Assembly: GCA_965225625.1 (NCBI GenBank)
Contig: CBDDBH010000019.1
Location: forward strand, 62,001-126,000
Direction: 5' to 3'
Length of the DNA stretch: 64,000 nt
Source of the DNA: CBDDBH01 sp965225625
GTDB taxonomy: Bacteria > Pseudomonadota > Gammaproteobacteria > JADZEE01
Below, one piece after another: positions 36,707 through 49,527 of this stretch; the stretch's first letter is position 1; every line of letters starts with the position of its first letter. Both the position numbers and the translations under genes were made by a program. The notes under the pieces are model-generated. The model was not told the origin of the DNA, ran no database searches, and saw only the letters and a program-made list of their open reading frames with translations.

Positions 36707-37819
36707 TTAGTTCGCTTCGTAAATCGCACCCAAAATTACTGGCTGCGATGCCCCCGTTACCAAGGGTAAATTTCCAGGCAGACCTTCCAGTCTGCGCTTG
36801 GCGAGCCAGGCGAATGCTACGGCCTCCACCGCATCCGGGTCCAGGCCAAAGGCTACCGTCGAATCCACCGTAATCCCAGGTAATAATTCACTAAGCTGGC
36901 GCATTATCGTACGGTTGTGCACTCCGCCTCCGCACACCAATAACTCCCGACAATTCGTCGCACGGGTGCGCAGTTGGTTCGCAATGCTTTTGCAGGTAAA
37001 CGCCGTCAACGAGGCTTGCACGTCTTGTGTACTTACACTTGCTCGCTGCGTGGCGAGTATCGCGTCCAACCAGCGGAGATTGTAATATTCCCGCCCGGTA
37101 CTCTTGGGCGGCGCGCGCGCAACGTAGGGGTCGGCGAGCAATGCGGTTAACAGCGTGGCATCAACGCTGCCGCCGGCCGCCCAAGCACCATCTGTGTCAA
37201 AGGGCTGTTGTCTATGGCGTTGCGCCCAATCATCCAGTAGTGCATTTCCTGGTCCGGTATCGAAGCCTGTGGTCGGTACGTTTTGATCGTTCGATAGAAT
37301 AGTGAGGTTTGCAATCCCGCCTATATTCAATATCGCGCGCACACCCGGAGTGCCGCCAAATACGTGCTCATGAAAAGCAGGTGCCAGCGGTGCGCCTTGT
37401 CCGCCAACCGCGATATCTTTACGTCGAAAATCAGCCACAGTTCGTATCCCGGTATGGGACGCGATCAGATTTGGGTCGGCAATCTGTACGGTAAAGGGGT
37501 CCGGTGGCTGCGCATGGTGCAGCATGGTCTGGCCGTGACTGCCAATTGCGCGGATATCAGCCGAGTCAATCCCTGCCTGCGTGTGTAGTGCTGTTGCGGC
37601 TGCCGCAAACTCGCGACCCAAAAACACATCGGCGCGAGCGAGCTCCTTGATCGGTGCCATCGGCGTGCTGGCGATGCTGCCCAACAATTCGCGAGTAGCA
37701 TCCGCCAGCGGAAACTGTCGAAACGCAATTAAATTCAGTGGCGTTACTGAGAAATCGACCAACGCTGCATCGATAGCGTCCATGCTGGTGCCGGACATTA
37801 AGCCGATATAGAGGTGCAT
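36707..37819 (-). CDS. anmK: Anhydro-N-acetylmuramic acid kinase
   Basis: A 370-residue kinase that phosphorylates and opens 1,6-anhydroMurNAc recovered from the cell wall. The N-terminal IGLMSGTSMDAIDAALVDF (residues 5-23) and the phosphate motif NIGGIANLTIL near 167 are diagnostic, as is LLVCGGGVHN near 297. It converges with erpA. It lies next to the MepM-type endopeptidase gene, so wall turnover and recycling genes are side by side. Confidence 0.96.
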   Translation of the reverse strand: MHLYIGLMSGTSMDAIDAALVDFSVTPLNLIAFRQFPLADATRELLGSIASTPMAPIKELARADVFLGREFAAAATALHTQAGIDSADIRAIGSHGQTMLHHAQPPDPFTVQIADPNLIASHTGIRTVADFRRKDIAVGGQGAPLAPAFHEHVFGGTPGVRAILNIGGIANLTILSNDQNVPTTGFDTGPGNALLDDWAQRHRQQPFDTDGAWAAGGSVDATLLTALLADPYVARAPPKSTGREYYNLRWLDAILATQRASVSTQDVQASLTAFTCKSIANQLRTRATNCRELLVCGGGVHNRTIMRQLSELLPGITVDSTVAFGLDPDAVEAVAFAWLAKRRLEGLPGNLPLVTGASQPVILGAIYEAN

Positions 37820-37896
37820 GACCGTCCCTCGTAACTATCGTGCTGGCGCAACGCTCGGGGTTCCCGCGCTGCCTCTCAGTCGGCCGGACTTCCTTT

Positions 37897-39447
37897 TCAG
37901 TTCTTACCGGTGGTTTTTTTGAGAAGGGCGCTAGTACCCGCCTCGGCAATCGCCTGGTTCGCGCGGAAATCATTTTCGCGCGCAGAGGATACCTGCGCAT
38001 AAACCGAAGGTGCTAATTGGTCGAGCTGTGCCCGAAGTTGCGAAGTTTGTTGCTTGAAGCGTGGCATATACTTTTGAGCGATAGGTGCTGCCGGCGGCAA
38101 ATCGATTGTTAACGGATTTCTATGCGCGCCGTTTAGACGAAACTCGTAATGCAAATGGGGACCGGTTGCCAGACCGGTTTGACCTACATAACCGATGGTT
38201 TGACTCTGGCGAACGGTTTTGCCGCTCTTAGTGCCGCGTGCATAGCGCGACAGGTGCGCGTACAAAGTGCTGTAAACGCCGCCATGTTGCAATACAACTG
38301 ATTTTCCGTAACCGCCGTTCCAGCCCATGGATACGATTTTACCGTCACCCGTTGCTTTTACGGGTGTGCCATGTGGCGACGCGTAGTCGACACCACGATG
38401 GGCACGGATGGTATTTAACACGGGATGACGGCGTTTCAGATTGAAGCGCGAACTGATCCGCGAAAACTTTACCGGCGTTCGCAGGAACGCTTTGCGCATG
38501 TTGTGCCCTGTGGGCGAATAATATTCGGGTCGGCCATCCGTGTTGATGTAACGCACCGCCCGGTAACGTTCATCTCGATTGACGAACTCCGCCGCAAGAA
38601 TCGCACCGTCGCGAACTTTCTTATTATCTTTATACAGTTCCTCATATATCAGCGCGAAGCTATCGCCGCTGCGAATGTCCAGGGCAAAATCAATATCCCA
38701 TCCAAATATTTCTGTGAGTTCCATTATTACCGCATCGGAGAGTCCTGATTCCTGGCCGGCCAGGAACAGCGACGATTGAATCGTCCCAAGCGCGGTCGCT
38801 ACAAGCTTGTCCGGTTCGGAGATGACGACTTCGGCAGTGAATTCCCTATCGCCGTGGCGGGTGATGTGCAGAGTTTGCGCGAGCGTACGTTCGTGGAGCA
38901 TTTGCACAAAGTCCGCAGAATCGTCGAGCAAAAACCTGATCCGCTGGCCGGGCCTTAAGCTCTTTAATTGCTTGGCTTCCGCACCGAGTTCGAGGATTGA
39001 GTGAAGATCGCGCTTACTGAAACCACGTCGCGAAAAGATTAGCGATAGATTGTCACCGGGTTTTACGGTAACCGTCAGCCATTTCTCTGGCGGTAGGGCT
39101 GCGTCTTCCGCGGTAGCGTCATTCGCCGTGGCGATTGGCTTTTGTGAGGTTTCGATTGGCGCGGTTTTATTGTCAGAGACCTTGGGTGTATTAGCCAGTG
39201 CAATTGGAACCGTAATCGTAGCATTGTGCTCGGCCACATCGGTCGAGCGTGATATCGGCTGAAGCTTGTATAACGTGACTGCGGCGACCAGACCCAGCAC
39301 GCAGACCGCAGTGATGCGCAACGCTACCCCAAACTGCTGGGGCGGTCGTTTTGCCCGCGAGTCACCCCATTGCAGCTGGTATTCGTAGTCGTACTTTATT
39401 TTCCGCTTGTAAATCACGGTCTTTATTGACTTTATCCAAAACAACAA
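37897..39447 (-). CDS. mepM: MepM-type M23 murein endopeptidase with LysM domain
   Basis: About 510 residues: a cytoplasmic basic N-terminus, a membrane anchor (ALRITAVCVLGLVAAVTLY), a LysM-like region (WLTVTVKPGDNLSLIFSRRG) and a C-terminal LytM domain. Zinc ligands are in HRGVDY and GPHLHYEF. It cuts peptidoglycan cross-links. No ATG fits: TTG 39447 and GTG 39417 are both possible starts. The IS copy and a 63-bp repeat begin only 32 bases upstream and probably separate the gene from its native promoter. Confidence 0.92.
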   Translation of the reverse strand: MLFWIKSIKTVIYKRKIKYDYEYQLQWGDSRAKRPPQQFGVALRITAVCVLGLVAAVTLYKLQPISRSTDVAEHNATITVPIALANTPKVSDNKTAPIETSQKPIATANDATAEDAALPPEKWLTVTVKPGDNLSLIFSRRGFSKRDLHSILELGAEAKQLKSLRPGQRIRFLLDDSADFVQMLHERTLAQTLHITRHGDREFTAEVVISEPDKLVATALGTIQSSLFLAGQESGLSDAVIMELTEIFGWDIDFALDIRSGDSFALIYEELYKDNKKVRDGAILAAEFVNRDERYRAVRYINTDGRPEYYSPTGHNMRKAFLRTPVKFSRISSRFNLKRRHPVLNTIRAHRGVDYASPHGTPVKATGDGKIVSMGWNGGYGKSVVLQHGGVYSTLYAHLSRYARGTKSGKTVRQSQTIGYVGQTGLATGPHLHYEFRLNGAHRNPLTIDLPPAAPIAQKYMPRFKQQTSQLRAQLDQLAPSVYAQVSSARENDFRANQAIAEAGTSALLKKTTGKN

Positions 39448-39478
39448 TAGCCTGAGTTGGGCGTTGCGTCAATCCAAC

Positions 39479-39541
39479 AACTGTGCCCACGGGGGCAGGA
39501 TCGTTACTGAGTTAGCGGGACTTAGCAAGTACGCTCGCGCT
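39479..39541. repeat. 63-bp direct repeat, left copy
   Basis: This stretch, beginning AACTGTGCCCACGGGGGC and ending TACGCTCGCGCT, is repeated without change at 40565-40627. The two copies flank the truncated IS. The right copy continues into the tyrS leader, so the sequence probably belongs to the original mepM-tyrS spacer. Confidence 0.95.
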
Positions 39542-39684
39542 TTGAGGAAGAAGCCTCGGGTGTTCGCCTGAGTGGCGATGAACGTGAAGAGCTGAAGCGG
39601 CTGCGTAAAGAGGTCCGCCAACTGCGGATGGAAAAAGAGATTTTAAAAAAAGCCAGCCAGTTCTTCGCGAAGGAAATGAAGTGA
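39541..39684 (+). pseudogene. IS3-family OrfA, C-terminal fragment
   Basis: Forty-seven codons, from FEEEASGVRLSGDEREELKR to KASQFFAKEMK, match the leucine-zipper tail of IS3 OrfA. The helix-turn-helix half is missing, and an in-frame TAG lies upstream in the repeat. An A7G run at 39645-39652 is the expected -1 slippage site; after a -1 shift the frame stays open into orfB, as in the normal OrfAB transposase. Confidence 0.85.
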
Positions 39685-40564
39685 AGTATGACTTTATCGG
39701 AACTCATGCTAATGATTTTCCGGTGAAGCTGCTGTGCCGGCAGCTTGGCGTTCAGCGCAGCGCCTACTATGACTGGAGAGCTCAGCCAGGCAAGCTTATT
39801 GCGCCCGAGGAACTGGCGCTGAGGCGACGCATGAAGGAGCTGTTTGCGGCTTCTCGAGGCAGTCTGGGCAGTCGCATGATGATGAAAAACCTGCGCCAGG
39901 AGGGTTTTGAGATTGGCCGTGACAAGACACGTCGTTTGATGAAGTCGCTGCAGCTCAAGGTGAAGCAGAAGCGCAAATTCAAAGTGACGACAGACAGCAA
40001 TCACAAGCTGCCGGTGGCAACAAACGTATTGAATCGCGAGTTTTCACCGTCGGCGCCGAATCAGGCTTGGGGATCGGACATCACGTATCTCTGGACCCAG
40101 CAGGGCTGGATCTACCTGGCGGTGATCATTGATCTGTATTCTCGCCGCGTGGTCGGTTGGTCAATTGATCGGCGCATGAAGAAAGCGCTGGTGATCCGGG
40201 CTTTGATGATGGCGGTCAATTTGAGAAAGCCACCGCCGGGCCTGATCCACCACTCCGACAGAGGCAGCCAGTACGCCAGTCATGACTACCAGAAATTACT
40301 GAAGCAGCACGGCATGATCTGCAGTATGAGCCGCAAAGGCAACTGCTGGGACAATTCTCCGGTGGAGCGATTCTTCGGCAGCCTGAAACGAGAATGGACC
40401 GGTGATCGTTGGTACCGAACCCGGCAGGAAGCGATCGCCGATGTGCGGGAATATGTGGCGGTGTATTACAACTCGAGACGGCTGCATTCGACGCTCGGGT
40501 ACTCAACACCGATGGATTACGAAAAAACTCTTAACAAAGTGTCCGGAATTACTTGACCACTACA
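39542..40564 (+). mobile_element. IS3-family insertion sequence, left end missing
   Basis: The right end is intact, reading TTGACCACTACA up to 40564, the TG...CA type end of IS3 elements. The left end and most of orfA are gone; sequence starts abruptly inside orfA at the edge of the 63-bp repeat. It carries the orfA tail and a complete orfB joined by an A7G slippery site. Without the left inverted repeat it cannot move by itself. Confidence 0.88.
39681..40556 (+). CDS. IS3-family transposase OrfB (DDE integrase core)
   Basis: A 291-residue protein with an HTH_21-like region (SRGSLGSRMMMKNLRQEGFEIG) and an rve integrase core. The catalytic triad is visible: Asp in WGSDITYLW, Asp in HHSDRGSQY and Glu in DNSPVERFFGSLKREW. 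It is complete, but in intact elements it works as an OrfAB fusion, and here orfA is truncated. It overlaps the orfA stop by four bases (GTGA). Confidence 0.95.
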   Translation: MKYDFIGTHANDFPVKLLCRQLGVQRSAYYDWRAQPGKLIAPEELALRRRMKELFAASRGSLGSRMMMKNLRQEGFEIGRDKTRRLMKSLQLKVKQKRKFKVTTDSNHKLPVATNVLNREFSPSAPNQAWGSDITYLWTQQGWIYLAVIIDLYSRRVVGWSIDRRMKKALVIRALMMAVNLRKPPPGLIHHSDRGSQYASHDYQKLLKQHGMICSMSRKGNCWDNSPVERFFGSLKREWTGDRWYRTRQEAIADVREYVAVYYNSRRLHSTLGYSTPMDYEKTLNKVSGIT

Positions 40565-40627
40565 AACTGTGCCCACGGGGGCAGGATCGTTACTGAGTTA
40601 GCGGGACTTAGCAAGTACGCTCGCGCT
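40565..40627. repeat. 63-bp direct repeat, right copy
   Basis: Identical to 39479-39541. It begins directly after the IS right end (ACA at 40562-40564) and runs into the tyrS leader. At 63 bases it is far longer than the 3-4 base target duplications made by IS3-family transposition. Confidence 0.95.
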
Positions 40628-40685
40628 ACTGGTGACTGGTGTCTGTGCTAAGCTCTTGCGGCCTTCAGCAAAGCTCTCTGCAAGC

Positions 40686-41867
40686 ATGCTTGATCTTGTC
40701 AAACGCGGTTGCGTCGATGTCCTCCAGGAGGATGATTTGCTCCGGAAAATGGAGCGCGGCGAGCCGTTGCGCGTTAAGGCAGGTTTCGACCCCACGGCCC
40801 CTGATCTGCATCTCGGGCACACCGTCCTGATTAATAAAATGCGCCAATTCCAGGATCTTGGCCACACGGCAATTTTTCTTATCGGTGATTTTACCGGAAT
40901 GATCGGGGACCCTTCAGGCAAGAATGTCACGCGAAAGCCGCTCACGAGCGATGAAATTGCTGCGAACGCACAAACCTATCGGGAACAGATATTCCAGATC
41001 CTGGATAGCGAGCGAACCGAAATTCGATTCAATTCCGAGTGGATGGGTGCAATGGGTACGGCGGGCCTGGTCAAGCTGGCAGCGAAACATACGGTCGCGC
41101 GCATGCTGGAACGGGAGGATTTTCATAAACGCTATACCAGTGGTCAGCCCATTGCTATTCACGAATTCCTGTATCCGTTAGTCCAAGGCTACGACTCCGT
41201 GGCCTTGCAAGCCGATGTCGAACTCGGCGGTACTGATCAGCGCTTCAATTTGCTGGTGGGACGCCAGTTGCAGGAAGCCTATGGGCAGGAACCCCAAGTT
41301 GTAATGACGGTGCCATTGTTGGAAGGTCTGGACGGAGTCCAGAAAATGGGCAAGTCGCTGGGTAATTATATCGGGATCAGTGAGGCTCCCGGAGAGATTT
41401 TCGGTAAGCTGATGTCGGTCTCCGACGAACTCATGTGGCGATACTTTGATCTGCTGAGTTTTCGCAGCAACGCCGATCTCGACGCTCTGCGGGCGGCAGT
41501 GGAAGGTGGCCGCAACCCACGCGACGTAAAAGTCGAGCTGGCAACTGAGATTGTGGCCCGGTTTCATGGTCAGCCCGCAGCCGCCGCTGCGACACAGGAG
41601 TTTGAACGGCGATATCGCGACCGCCAATTGCCCAGCGACATCCCGACAACAGAGCTGGTATCTGCCGGCACCGCGCTACCCATTCCCCATGTACTCAAAG
41701 AAAGTTCGCTCGCCGCCAGCACATCGGAGGCGCGCCGCATGATTAAACAAGGCGCCGTGAAGATCGACGGTGCCCGTGTAGATGACATTGAAACGCAGCT
41801 GGCTGCGGGCGACTGTGTGGTTATCCAAGTCGGTAAGCGTCGTATTGCCAGAGTGTCTATAAAATAG
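40686..41867 (+). CDS. tyrS: Tyrosyl-tRNA synthetase
   Basis: A 393-residue class I synthetase that charges tRNA-Tyr. HLGH (residues 42-45) is the HIGH motif, KMGKS near 222 is the KMSKS variant, and IGDFTGMIGDPSGK and LGGTDQRFNLL are tyrosine-binding regions. A C-terminal S4 RNA-binding domain is present (ASTSEARRMIKQGAVKIDG). This wording is of the TyrZ-like subgroup. ATG 40686 is chosen; a start at 40632 would add unconserved residues. Confidence 0.97.
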   Translation: MLDLVKRGCVDVLQEDDLLRKMERGEPLRVKAGFDPTAPDLHLGHTVLINKMRQFQDLGHTAIFLIGDFTGMIGDPSGKNVTRKPLTSDEIAANAQTYREQIFQILDSERTEIRFNSEWMGAMGTAGLVKLAAKHTVARMLEREDFHKRYTSGQPIAIHEFLYPLVQGYDSVALQADVELGGTDQRFNLLVGRQLQEAYGQEPQVVMTVPLLEGLDGVQKMGKSLGNYIGISEAPGEIFGKLMSVSDELMWRYFDLLSFRSNADLDALRAAVEGGRNPRDVKVELATEIVARFHGQPAAAAATQEFERRYRDRQLPSDIPTTELVSAGTALPIPHVLKESSLAASTSEARRMIKQGAVKIDGARVDDIETQLAAGDCVVIQVGKRRIARVSIK

Positions 41868-41963
41868 CGGTCTGCGTGCTCGGCGTCGGTGGTTCTCGCT
41901 CGAACCGCCGACGCGCAGAAAATAGATTTCAAAAACAGTGCTTTAGGTGCCTGACCGTGGTCG

Positions 41964-41991
41964 TTGATTCACTTTGCAACGCGTGTATAAT
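41964..41991 (+). promoter_or_regulatory. rRNA operon promoter
   Basis: TTGATT (41964-41969), a 16-base spacer and a perfect TATAAT (41986-41991) precede the GC-rich GCGCGTCC, a discriminator of the kind under stringent control. A boxA antitermination site (TGCTCTTTAACA) follows at 42021-42032. The left arm of the 16S processing stem is at 42043-42062. The rest of 41868-42192 holds no gene. Confidence 0.75.
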
Positions 41992-42192
41992 GCGCGTCCT
42001 CTGCTGGGAGTACGCCAGCCTGCTCTTTAACAATTAGCCAATCGAGTAATTTGTGTGGGCGCTTGAGTCGTTGGCGCGGTTTACCACTGTAAATTCAGTG
42101 GAACTGCAACGGCGCAAGCTGTAAATGTTTTGCTGAGTCGATTTGTTCTGCCCAAGACCTGCAGTATGGGTTTTGAGGTAGGACGACAAACT

Positions 42193-43748
<1,556 letters not shown>

Positions 43749-43875
43749 AAAGAGAAATGTAAACCAACCCGCGTCTTAGGCGTCCACACAAATTACTCGT
43801 ACGGCAGAAGATTGGTGGAGATCGAGGTCCAGCCGAGCTTGGACCGGAATTTTTAACGCCGGATATTTTGCGTCT

Positions 43876-43970
43876 GGCAAGGCGCTTTTAGCGCAAAGGA
43901 GGAAGCGTACAAAACGTACGTGACCGACTGAGCGGGAAAAGCAACGCAGCCAAGCGGAAAATAGACAAGT
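43876..43970. repeat. Spacer repeat family, copy A
   Basis: Between 16S and tRNA-Ile. It has the pattern GGCAAGGCG, then a GCGTAC-AAAAC-GTACGT hairpin, TGACCGACTGAGCGGG, CAACGCAG and CGGAAAATAGACAAG. The same blocks recur in order at 44214-44309 and 44695-44793, and inverted at 44062-44158. Confidence 0.75.
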
Positions 43971-43978
43971 TAAAAAAA

Positions 43979-44055
<77 letters not shown>

Positions 44056-44061
44056 GACGCC

Positions 44062-44158
44062 CCAGGATTGCGCTGCTCTTCGTTGCATTTCGTGGCCGCG
44101 GCGGTCAGGTACTTGTACGTACACTCCCTTGCGACCTCGAACTGCGCCTCGATCAGCA
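44062..44158. repeat. Spacer repeat family, copy D (inverted)
   Basis: Read on the minus strand it shows CGCAAGGGAGTGTAC, GTACCTGACCG and GCAACGAAGAGCAGCGCAATCC, the same blocks as copies A-C but in opposite orientation. It faces copy B across the tRNA-Ile/tRNA-Ala spacer and could pair with it in the precursor RNA. Confidence 0.6.
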
Positions 44159-44213
44159 CAATCCTCCTGCGTATGGTCCATGGTTTGAGCTTCGCGCAGG
44201 ATATTTTTCGCGA

Positions 44214-44309
44214 TACAAGGCGTTTTAGGAGCGAAGGAGGGAGTGTACAGATTGGTACATGACCGACTGAGCGAGTAAAACAACGCAGTAGGGCGGAAAA
44301 TAGACTAGC
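44214..44309. repeat. Spacer repeat family, copy B
   Basis: The clearest copy: ACAAGGCG, GAGCGAAGGAGGGAGTGTAC, a short loop, GTACATGACCGACTGAGCGAG, CAACGCAG and CGGAAAATAGACTAG, ending just before tRNA-Ala. Confidence 0.75.
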
Positions 44310-44312
44310 GAA

Positions 44313-44388
44313 GGGGCCATAGCTCAGCTGGGAGAGCACCTGCTTTGCAAGCAGGAGGTCGGCGGTTCGATCCCGCCTGGCTCCACCA
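44313..44388 (+). tRNA. tRNA-Ala (TGC anticodon)
   Basis: A 76-base cloverleaf with encoded CCA. Acceptor GGGGCCA pairs with TGGCTCC (with G-U), the anticodon loop is TTTGCAA, and the T arm has GTTCGATCC. It is the second tRNA of the spacer. Confidence 0.97.
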
Positions 44389-44406
44389 AACTTCGATATT
44401 GAGAAT

Positions 44407-44461
44407 TAATGTAGGAGCAAGCCTTGCTTGGAGTATTCGTGGCGAGACACCTCCTACATTA
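44407..44461. repeat. REP-like hairpin in the 16S-23S spacer
   Basis: Perfect 11-base arms TAATGTAGGAG (44407-44417) and CTCCTACATTA (44451-44461) enclose a second small hairpin, CAAGC-CTT-GCTTG. The GTAGGAGCAAGC wording resembles Pseudomonas-type REP sequences (GTGGGAGCGGGC). The rest of 44389-44816 holds a boxA-like GCTCTTTAAAAA near 44500 and repeat copy C. Confidence 0.75.
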
Positions 44462-44694
44462 GTTTTACCATTGCAGGCGGTTCGCCTGCTATGTGGCTCT
44501 TTAAAAATTCGGAATAGTTGTCGCAAGGCGCTGAACAGGACGCAAGTTCTGTTTGGATATTATTTGTATTTGCAAATCGCTACAGTAACAAAATATAACC
44601 CTTGCCGAATCTGTACGTGGAAAGCGCCGGAACACCGCTGAAAACGAACATTTCGGTCAAAAATTCCAGAACTAGCGATGAGATTTTTTCAGAG

Positions 44695-44793
44695 AACAAG
44701 GCGGGTGGCGAGCGAGCAGCGGAGTGTACGTATAGTACATGAGCAGCGTAGCGAGGTACCCAACGCAGTTATCGGAAAAAAGATCGAGCTAGG
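44695..44793. repeat. Spacer repeat family, copy C
   Basis: Just before 23S: ACAAGGCG, GCGAGCGAGCAGCGGAGTGTAC, GTACATGAGCAGCGTAGCGAG, CAACGCAG and CGGAAAAAAGATCGAGCTAG. It is more diverged than copies A and B but has the same block order. Confidence 0.7.
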
Positions 44794-44816
44794 GGCGAGA
44801 CCTTTTGAGGTTATAT

Positions 44817-47734
<2,918 letters not shown>

Positions 47735-47871
47735 TATAACACTCAAGCGGTCTCGCTTGATCTTTTCCGCCGGAACCACGTTGTTCCGTCGAAAAATCTC
47801 TGCGCGAGACAGGTGCTAAGTGTTATATATGTAACGATTGCAAAGCCAGCGACAACTATTCGAATTAAGCT

Positions 47872-47989
47872 TGCCTGGCGACAATAGCGAGTGGGAACCA
47901 CCCGATCCCATCCCGAACTCGGTAGTGAAACTGCTCAGCGCCGATGATAGTGTGGGTTCAACCATGCGAAAGTAGGACATTGCCAGGCA
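47872..47989 (+). rRNA. rrf: 5S ribosomal RNA
   Basis: A 118-base gene bounded by the terminal stem TGCCTGGC...GCCAGGCA, with the conserved CCCGATCCCATCCCGAACTC. In the 23S-5S spacer, ATATAACACT (47734-47743) and AGTGTTATAT (47819-47828) pair as a processing stem. Confidence 0.97.
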
Positions 47990-47999
47990 TTAAACAAAG

Positions 48000-48034
48000 A
48001 AACCCCGGCCGAGAGGCCGGGGTTTATTTGTTTT
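48000..48034 (+). terminator. rRNA operon terminator
   Basis: An 11-base stem, AAACCCCGGCC (48000-48010) with GGCCGGGGTTT (48015-48025), has a GAGA loop and a T-rich tail (ATTTGTTTT). It begins 11 bases after 5S. The following 200 bases up to the next gene show nothing else recognisable. Confidence 0.95.
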
Positions 48035-48231
48035 GGGGTTTGGTGATGTTTAATTCACTACAAAGTTCCCCTGCGACAATTCCACCAGCTGTGGATTTGG
48101 ACGCGGGCGTCGGAGACGATGTTGGTCTTGGAAGGATTCGTGTTGTCTAAGACAGCAGGCTAATTCTCACCTATCATTCACTTTCACGCTTTGCCGGCAC
48201 TCGGCGTGCCAAAATCGGAGGTCGCGTAGCA

Positions 48232-49478
48232 ATGGGCGCAAACAAATTTCATGTAGAAAACCAATGGTGGATCAGTCCCTACAATTTCTTACCGGAAGTG
48301 TTGGAAGGCTTGGACCTGCCGCAAAAAGTCGCCATCCACGATGCAACGTTGCGCGACGGTGAGCAGACCCCGGGGGTTGTATTCACGGTCGCGGACAAGA
48401 TTGCTATCGCCGAGAAGATGGACGAGATCGGCGTCGATAGAATCGAGGCGGGTATGCCGGCAGTTTCCGAACCTGATCAAAAAGCAATCAAGGAAATCGT
48501 CAAACTCGGATTGAAATCGAAGATCTATACATTCGCGCGAGCGCTCAACAGCGACATAGACATGGCGGTCGATTGCGGCGCGCACGGTGTCATCCTCGAG
48601 GTACCGATCGGCTACCCCAAACTCAAATATCAGTTCAAGTGGACCTGGGAGGACGTGCTTAAAAAAAGTGCGGGTGTGATCAACTATGCCAAGGAACGTG
48701 GTCTACACGTGGTGTATTTCCCTTACGACACGACGCGGGCCCGCGAGGAAGATCTGACCAACCTGCTAACCGGGATAATGAACGACGCGCCGCCCGATGC
48801 CGTCGGTGTAGTGGATACGATGGGATGTGCGACCACGGATGCCATTAAGTACCTGGTCAGGAAGGTTAAAGCGCTGACCGAGTTGCCGGTCGAAATCCAC
48901 ACGCATAACGATTTCGGTATGGGAGTAGCAACTGAGCTTGCGGCCGTTACCGCCGGCGCCGAAGTCGTGCATAGCTGCGCGAACGGACTGGGTGAACGCA
49001 CCGGCAATGCCGCACTGGAGGAACTGATCGTTTGCCTGCACGTGCTGTACGGTTATGAGACCCACTACGATTTGAGCAAGCTCCCCGAACTCGGCGAGTT
49101 GGTCAGCAAAATCAGTCGCCTGGACTACTGGACTACGCCGCCAATAAACCCATACTCGGCTCGCGCAATTTCACGCGCGAATCCGGTATCGGGGTCGATC
49201 TGGTCATCAAGGAACCGCTGGCCATGTTTGGTACCCATCCCGCTTTGACCGGGCGCCACGGCGAGATCGTCCTCGGCAAGAAGAGTGGCAAAGCATCTAT
49301 TACTTACAATCTCGAGGTGATGGGTATTAGCGACGTCGATGACGATGCGGTTGCGCAAATGTTAGCTCTGGTCAAACAGAAGGGTATTGAGAAGTGCAGC
49401 ATTTTGGAAGACGCCGAATTCAAAGAGATCGTAGACACGGTCTTGGCCCACGGATCTGGAACGCGGCGTTCGGCTTGA
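48232..49478 (+). CDS. DRE-TIM metallolyase, homocitrate/isopropylmalate synthase-like, with a frameshift
   Basis: An acetyl-CoA (or similar acyl-CoA) condensing or lyase enzyme of the pyruvate-carboxyltransferase (HMGL-like) fold. The active-site strand reads HDATLRDGEQTPGV (Arg41, Asp42), and HTHNDFGMG near 222 gives the metal-binding His-x-His. The first frame fails near 49140; losing one base there explains it, and the second frame (RESGIGVDLVIKEPL, GKKSGKASI) is the C-terminal communication region. The full length is about 415 residues, without the long LeuA regulatory domain. The substrate is uncertain. Confidence 0.8.
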
Positions 49479-49527
49479 AGCCCTAAGCCTTTTGCGGGGT
49501 GAGGAAATCTAATACGGAGAAACATGA

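Noticed and set aside
39645..39652. A7G run as evidence that other frameshifts in the window are programmed
   Set aside because: The A7G run is the normal IS3 slippage site; no similar heptamer occurs at the atpG, DUF4126, DRE-TIM, Rieske or flavoprotein breaks.
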